From positions 30,584-94,583 of the forward strand of contig UQUL01000002.1 in NCBI GenBank assembly GCA_900544235.1: a stretch of DNA of 64,000 nt, read 5' to 3'. Under the pieces are notes generated by a model. The model was given only the letters and a program-made list of their open reading frames with translations, did no database searches and was not told the origin of the DNA. Shown here one piece after another: positions 59,696 through 64,000 of the stretch. The position numbers and the translations under genes were made by a program. This DNA comes from an uncultured Collinsella sp. GTDB lineage: Bacteria; Actinomycetota; Coriobacteriia; Coriobacteriales; Coriobacteriaceae. Numbering within the stretch: the first letter of the stretch is position 1; the number at the start of each line of letters is the position of its first letter.

Positions 59696-60541
59696 TTACT
59701 TGTCGAGCCTGATGAGTGCCTGTTCAACGTTGCTCGTCATGTTGTTTTGCTGCGATGCGGCAAGATGGCAGGAAGTGCGAACCACACAGGTGCCAACAAC
59801 CTTGTGCGAACCGGGGTCTAAGATCGAATTGCCGTCAAAGCTGCTCAAGTACTCATCGCGTTTTTTGGCATCTTTGACGTTTGCGTACACCTCGACGGCT
59901 CCGCCGGCATCGCATCCGCCGTCCACGACGGGGGTGTAATCTCCGCTAAGATACACGTCGGAAGAGTCGACCAAATCGGAATTAAAGTAGACGCATGCGG
60001 TGTAACCGCCCTGTTTGCCCAACTTATTATTTGGATCGTTGCCCTCCGAAACAGCTTCCAGTGCCGTGATGTTGGCAATGCCCGTGAGCCGTTGCAGGAT
60101 GAATTGCTCTGAGGGGTTGGTCACCTGCTTGAGCTGGTCGATGCTGTCTTGAAGGTTGGATTTGGCGGTGGAAAGATCGCCGATGACGGAATCGTATTTT
60201 CCCATCTTGTCGATCTTCTTTGCCATAGTGTTTATCTCGTCGGTATTACCTGGCATTGCGGGGATATCTTCTTTGGCGGCCTGAGCTTGGGCTACCGCAT
60301 TGGTCGCGGAATCAGACGTCGACGAATCATAGGGCTTATCCTTCGATTTGTTCAGTTCCTGAAGCTCTTTGATTGCGGCGTCTAAGTCATCATTGCGGCT
60401 TTGAAGTCCGTCGGCAGCGGTGTTGAAGGCCTCAACCGCTGCATTGTGCGGTATCTGGTAATTGACGTACCAGTACGCTCCGATAGCAACGATTAAGACC
60501 GCGACGACAGAGACGATGGCTGTCCTTTTCTTTTTGTCCAT
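59696..60541 (-). CDS. Membrane-anchored coiled-coil protein of unknown function
   Basis: A 281-aa protein. After MDKKKRTA a single helix (VSVVAVLIVAIGAYWYVNYQ, residues 10-29) acts as an N-terminal membrane anchor, with the rest outside. Residues 35-165 are Asp/Glu/Lys-rich helices with coiled-coil look (FNTAADGLQSRNDDLDAAIK). The C-terminal domain contains three cysteines (YTACVYF, DGGCDAG, VGTCVVRTSC makes two more). It resembles anchored proteins of unknown function in Bifidobacterium and other gut actinobacteria, by architecture only. The ribosome site GGAAAGGAG is good. Confidence 0.65.
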   Translation of the reverse strand: MDKKKRTAIVSVVAVLIVAIGAYWYVNYQIPHNAAVEAFNTAADGLQSRNDDLDAAIKELQELNKSKDKPYDSSTSDSATNAVAQAQAAKEDIPAMPGNTDEINTMAKKIDKMGKYDSVIGDLSTAKSNLQDSIDQLKQVTNPSEQFILQRLTGIANITALEAVSEGNDPNNKLGKQGGYTACVYFNSDLVDSSDVYLSGDYTPVVDGGCDAGGAVEVYANVKDAKKRDEYLSSFDGNSILDPGSHKVVGTCVVRTSCHLAASQQNNMTSNVEQALIRLDK

Positions 60542-60851
60542 AATGAGTGCTCTCCTTTCCCGATATGAAAATGCTAGCGCTTTCTGGCTATTCCGCAGAT
60601 GCCATGGCTTTCTATTCGGTAAACGGATTCCTCTCTTGCTGCGACATCAGTCGAATAACTGCGCGCTTGAACTGAGGCCGCCCGAAATGACGGTGGATGC
60701 GATGGGGGTGGCGAGGCAGTGCGTGACCGAGTGAGTCTACTTGCACATATGGGTATGGTGGACGAATGGTAAGACTAAGCTGGCGAAAAGCGAACCTGGT
60801 GCTCCTTGTCGGATTGGATCGTGCCGATTTCATTAGGCATCACACGGCAAA
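60542..60851. other. Gap without a recognisable gene
   Basis: About 310 nt. A minus-strand frame (60612-60833) has no ribosome site and an atypical Arg/Pro-rich composition. I see no strong hairpin or repeat here. It may be a promoter region for the anchored protein plus decayed sequence. Confidence 0.5.
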
Positions 60852-61356
60852 TCATCGGTAGAACACGTCGAATTCAATTGTGTGAATGCGTGCGTTGTCG
60901 GGACCGGCGTCAATCGTAGAATGTTCGGCGTCGCTCACTTCTGCCCAGACTTTATGGCCGCCGTTGATCCTATCGACGATTTTCATGACGGCTGCCTCTT
61001 CTTCTGCCGTCGCGCTCCAGGGGATGTCGCAGAGTTTTTTCGCCGTCTTCAGAGATGGCGTCGAGCCAAGCAGCATCCTTTGGAATGTCGGGGTCTTGTT
61101 CGAATCGAAGGATGGCTCCAGGTTTAAGCGCTTCGCGCTGGACTTCTACCTCATCTGGTTCGTACATCCAATCGGTGCCTTCAAATTCCTTTTCCCAAAG
61201 GTATCCGTATCCGATTGTTTTCACGCTTACAATGTACGTTTTGCCAGAAGAGAGGCCGATGGCTGTTTTCGGCTTAATAAAGAATGCTCCGAAAGCTGAG
61301 GCCGCGAGAACCGTAAATCCGCGTCGAGTTAATTCAAGTTCTTCTAAGTTGCCCAT
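60852..61356 (-). pseudogene. Tat-signal exported protein with a frameshift at an A-run
   Basis: From ATG 61356 (AAGGAG site) the frame starts MGNLEELELTRRGFTVLAAS with a twin-arginine-like signal (TRRGF plus hydrophobic AASAFGAFF) and runs to DAISEDGEK. At a run of six A (plus-strand T 61035-61040) the sequence logically continues one base ahead as LCDIPWSATAEEEAAVMKIV and ends VFYR at 60852. One extra A explains it. The fold is unknown; VEVQREALKPGAILRFEQD is notable. A homopolymer makes sequencing error or phase variation possible. Confidence 0.6.
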
Positions 61357-61719
61357 TTGGATCTCCTTCTTTAAGAGCGGGCTGTTCGTTATTGAGAAAA
61401 ATAGACGTTCGTGGGGATATAAAACTGCAGCCAATTCCCTCTGCTCAATGACGTTGGAAGCTCTAATACAATCGATGCGCTAATACCAATCTGGCTTTGA
61501 ATATTGAAGGTAGACATGAACACGGAGCACTCCTCGATTCGCTCACTGCACTCACCGATTAATAGACGTTTCGCTGTTACGTTTTACGCTGCAAGAATTA
61601 GACTGCTTGCTTAGGTGTTAGAGGCATTCGGCATAGACATGAGAAGCCGCGCCAAGTGCCTGGTGCTTCTTGAAAGTCGTGGCCGATCCGGAAAGCGGAA
61701 TGGCGAAAGGAATAGTTGG
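61357..61719. other. Divergent intergenic region
   Basis: About 360 nt between divergent genes. Frames starting at 61615 in front of the next gene have no ribosome site. I see no repeat or strong hairpin; it should hold both promoters. Confidence 0.5.
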
Positions 61720-62436
61720 ATGGCTGTAAATCTTAAAAACGTAAAAGATACGGTGAACCTTGCGGCGGAGGTCCTGGGTGCTGCGGCCGCCGTCATTGAG
61801 GGTGCAAAGCAGCTCGGTGTCGATGTTGATGCCGTCGGCGGTGCCGTAAAGGATGCGGCGGGCGGTGCTGCTAACGGCGCTCGTGTCGTTGCCGATGGTA
61901 TTGGTAAGGGGTTCGGCGCGGCGGCCGATGGCGTCGGCGCGGCAGTTGGCGCACTGGGCGGTGCTGCGAAAGCGTTTCAGGATTCAAGGGAAGCTGCCGA
62001 GGCTCGTAAGAAGATCAACACTGCAAGGCAATCGATTTTTGAAGGAGCGTCGACGGTGATGCCCCTACACAAGTTTGTCTGTCAGCAGGACAAAGCTGCC
62101 GATGCTGCGTTTAACGGTTTCGATATGCCCGGCTGTTACCTTATCGCAAAGTATCAAAAGGGCGACCACGATAAGAACTACAGCGATTACCTGGGTATTT
62201 ACGTTGGTTCGAGCGAGCACATGTCAGACGATATCGCGTCCATACCCACGCGATTGGGCGATCCTGATGTCTACGCCGACTACAAGTACCGGCAAAACAT
62301 TTTGCTATTCGTGTATCCGTGCGAGCTGAAGGACGTCGACGAACGCCGCGGGCTCCTGCTGCGTTCGTTTGACGGCGAGAGGCTCTACAACGGCACTGGA
62401 TTATCGGTCGAGAGGGCGGCGGATGAAGACCTATAA
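61720..62436 (+). CDS. Glycine-zipper protein with GIY-YIG-like C-terminal domain (tentative)
   Basis: A 238-aa protein. Residues about 15-95 are Gly/Ala-rich with repeated GAAADGVGAAVGALGGAA-like zippers, compatible with membrane association. The C-terminal ~100 residues contain PGCYLIAKYQKGDHDKNYSD followed by YLGIYVGSSEHMSDDIASIP, which has the G-x-Y ... Y-x-G spacing of GIY-YIG nucleases; the usual catalytic Arg and Glu are not obvious. It overlaps the DUF4268 gene by 14 nt, so they form a two-gene operon. It might be a toxin or defence effector; that is inference. Confidence 0.5.
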   Translation: MAVNLKNVKDTVNLAAEVLGAAAAVIEGAKQLGVDVDAVGGAVKDAAGGAANGARVVADGIGKGFGAAADGVGAAVGALGGAAKAFQDSREAAEARKKINTARQSIFEGASTVMPLHKFVCQQDKAADAAFNGFDMPGCYLIAKYQKGDHDKNYSDYLGIYVGSSEHMSDDIASIPTRLGDPDVYADYKYRQNILLFVYPCELKDVDERRGLLLRSFDGERLYNGTGLSVERAADEDL

Positions 62437-63355
62437 CCTTGATACCATTCAGAAAGTTCCCCTGCGCGAGGTGTGGCCGCATGAGGCCCACGACTTCACC
62501 AAGTGGCTGGCCGAGGAGCAGAACCTCGCAACCCTCGGGATGGCGGTCGGAATCGAGCTCGAGCTCATAGAGACGGAGTCCTCGGTCGGATCGTTCAACG
62601 TGGACATCTACGCGCAGGAGTCCGGTACGGGCCGCAAGGTGATCATCGAGAACCAGCTCGAGGACACCAACCACGACCACCTCGGCAAGGTGATCACGTA
62701 CGCCGCCGGCAAGGGCGCCGAGGTCGTCATCTGGGTCGTGGCTCGTGCCCGCGACGAGCACCGCCAGGCCATCGAGTGGCTCAACCAGCACACCGACAGC
62801 GACTTCGGGTTCTTCCTAGTCGAGGTCGAGCTCTGGAGGATCGGGGACTCCCTGCCCGCCCCGCGCTTCAACGTGGTCGAGCAGCCGAACGAGTGGACCA
62901 AGACCGTGAAGCTCTCCGAGGGGCTCAGCGAGACCGAAAAGGTCAAGCTGGCGTACTGGACGGCCTACCGCGAGGTGGCGGACGGCCATCCGGAGTTCCT
63001 CAAGGAGTTCAGCCCGCAGAAGCCCAGCAAGGACCATTGGTCGACGCTCCGCCTGGGGGTCTCGGCATACCATCTCGCCCTGCTCATCGATACGCACAAA
63101 GGCCGCACGGGCATCGAGCTGTACGTGGACGACGACAAGGAGATCGGGCACCGCGCCATCGCCAACAGCGGGGTCTTCGAGGAGCGCCTCGGGCTGACGG
63201 CGGCACCCTTCGATGCGAAAAAGGCCTCGGGACTGCGCTTCTACAAGGCGGGTCACCCCATCAAGGGCCACCAGGACGCATGGCCGACGTACATCGAGGA
63301 GCAGCTCGGATGGGCCATCGAGATGAAAAAGATAATCGCGGAGATCGGGCTCTAG
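62423..63355 (+). CDS. DUF4268/PD-(D/E)XK nuclease-like protein
   Basis: A 310-aa protein. Residues about 35-135 resemble a PD-(D/E)XK fold: GIELELIETESSVGSFNVDI, then YAQESGTGRKVIIENQLEDT and NHDHLGKVITYAAGKGAEVV; Asp and Glu-x-Gln replace the usual Asp and Glu-x-Lys. The C-terminal part (about 200-310) is DUF4268 (YHLALLIDTHKGRTGIELYV, KASGLRFYKAGHPIKGHQDA). Such proteins are found in defence islands. Start ATG 62423 within the upstream gene; an earlier start adds an unlike tail. Confidence 0.8.
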   Translation: MKTYNLDTIQKVPLREVWPHEAHDFTKWLAEEQNLATLGMAVGIELELIETESSVGSFNVDIYAQESGTGRKVIIENQLEDTNHDHLGKVITYAAGKGAEVVIWVVARARDEHRQAIEWLNQHTDSDFGFFLVEVELWRIGDSLPAPRFNVVEQPNEWTKTVKLSEGLSETEKVKLAYWTAYREVADGHPEFLKEFSPQKPSKDHWSTLRLGVSAYHLALLIDTHKGRTGIELYVDDDKEIGHRAIANSGVFEERLGLTAAPFDAKKASGLRFYKAGHPIKGHQDAWPTYIEEQLGWAIEMKKIIAEIGL

Positions 63356-63505
63356 GGCAAGTGCGAAGCCGATCGTCGGGCCTTGTAGATACAGTCGCTC
63401 AGAGTATTGAGACAAAACTAGATAGAGGGATGCCCCCAACCTATATATGAATGGCACTTTCTTTAGACTACGTCGTAACAATTATTGGTGGGTGCAGCTC
63501 TGAAT

Positions 63506-63718
63506 GTCTCAATCTGTAACGCTGGGGCATTTGCTTCAACCTGTTACAGATCAAGATGGAAGGATGCAGATGGATCAATTGTCTTAATCTGTAACAGGTA
63601 GGGGAGGAAAACCGTTCTTACTGTTACAGATTTAGATAACGAGGGAGGCCGGCGGCGAATCGTCTTGATCTGTAACATCTGGACCAATAATCAGCGTCTT
63701 GCTGTTACAAAACAAGAC
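63506..63718. repeat. Palindrome array C-D-E: three copies of the 57-bp inverted repeat
   Basis: C (63506-63557, shorter centre), D (63581-63637) and E (63662-63718). D and E keep 16-nt arms and a 25-nt centre, and D's centre (GGGGAGGAAAACCGTTCTTAC region) closely matches copy A at 59.2 kb. Arms share AATCTGTAACA/TGTTACAGATT. The C-D linker (GGAAGGATG...) is like the A-B linker. Unit starts are 75-81 bp apart. Confidence 0.85.
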
Positions 63719-64000
63719 AAAAGCGGCGAGGCACCTGACCGTCCTGTTTAAGCGTGGATTTTCCTACGCTCGATTTCAAACGGGAGAAAATCAACTCTCG
63801 TACCTATATGTAGGTACGAATAAGCCGATCTCGAAGATGCGGCAAGGCACGTTCACTCCACTACGCAAAAGTGTTCCCTCGGGAAATGTCACCGCTATAT
63901 GCAAATTTACCGTCCTTCACATCCAAACTCAACAAAACCGCAGGCCACGGCTATATAGATACGCCCGGCACCGTGTATCTAGAGGTTTTCGTTGACAGCC
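63719..64000. other. Window end without a recognisable gene
   Basis: A short palindrome CGTACCTA-TATG-TAGGTACG lies near 63800-63820. A plus-strand frame (63699-63995) has no ribosome site and runs through repeat copy E, so I do not call it. Confidence 0.45.

Noticed and set aside
60612..60833. Small minus-strand ORF of 73 codons
   Set aside because: No ribosome site, atypical composition and no recognisable motif.
59181..63718. CRISPR-like appearance of the regularly spaced repeats
   Set aside because: The units are long palindromes with related centres and linkers, only two or three per site, and no cas gene is nearby.

Overview
The window looks like a chromosomal segment of a human-gut coriobacterium, most likely Collinsella or a close relative. 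The evidence is a high-GC genome with actinobacterial gene neighbourhoods (dnaK-grpE-dnaJ-hspR; disA-ispD-ispF-cysS-rlmB), a NiaR-controlled nadABC operon, a giant two-ATPase acyl-CoA dehydratase activase, and intergenic spaces rich in dispersed palindromes. The genus is an inference from gene content; no rRNA gene is present to confirm it.

Layout. 1-0.9 kb: LytTR response regulator and the start of its sensor kinase (minus strand). 1.1-5.1 kb: nadA-nadB-nadC-niaR behind a 44-bp palindromic operator. 5.2-10.4 kb: ferredoxin, then the heat-shock genes dnaK-grpE-dnaJ-hspR. 10.7-13.2 kb: ThrE-type exporter and a DUF2798 membrane protein. 13.4-18.6 kb: a 1479-aa dehydratase activase with a TetR gene and a candidate operator. 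18.7-22.5 kb: clpC and a DUF2975/HTH pair.

22.5-28.6 kb is an AT-richer RiPP-type cluster. It has two tandem 39-aa peptides with identical five-cysteine spacing, a three-gene LanFEG-like ABC transporter, a radical SAM/SPASM maturase whose N-terminal part is cut by an in-frame TAG, and a one-polypeptide ABC exporter. This is the best candidate in the window for an undescribed system.

28.7-41.1 kb: core genes (pepD, mntP under a Mn riboswitch, disA, ispD, ispF, cysS, rlmB, a NYN nuclease) mixed with three toxin-antitoxin-like modules (RelB/PIN, HipBA, and a fused HTH-HipA kinase), two of them with clear palindromic operators.

41.3-59.1 kb is an integrative mobilizable element in tRNA-Thr(UGU). 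It is bounded by 44-bp att repeats, with triplets of TGTGCAAY integrase arm-type sites inside both ends. It carries an integrase, two excisionase-like HTH proteins, a MobL-like relaxase, an RHH accessory protein, a VirD4 coupling protein, a 1687-aa Type ISP restriction-modification enzyme, Mrr and HNH remnants, and small conjugation-associated proteins. No type IV secretion channel genes are seen, so it would need a helper.

59.1-64 kb is an accessory zone of decaying or orphan genes: a zinc-ribbon gene with an in-frame TGA, a frameshifted Tat-signal protein, a glycine-rich GIY-YIG-like protein and a DUF4268/PD-(D/E)XK-like protein. It is bracketed by two arrays of a 57-bp palindromic repeat (five copies).
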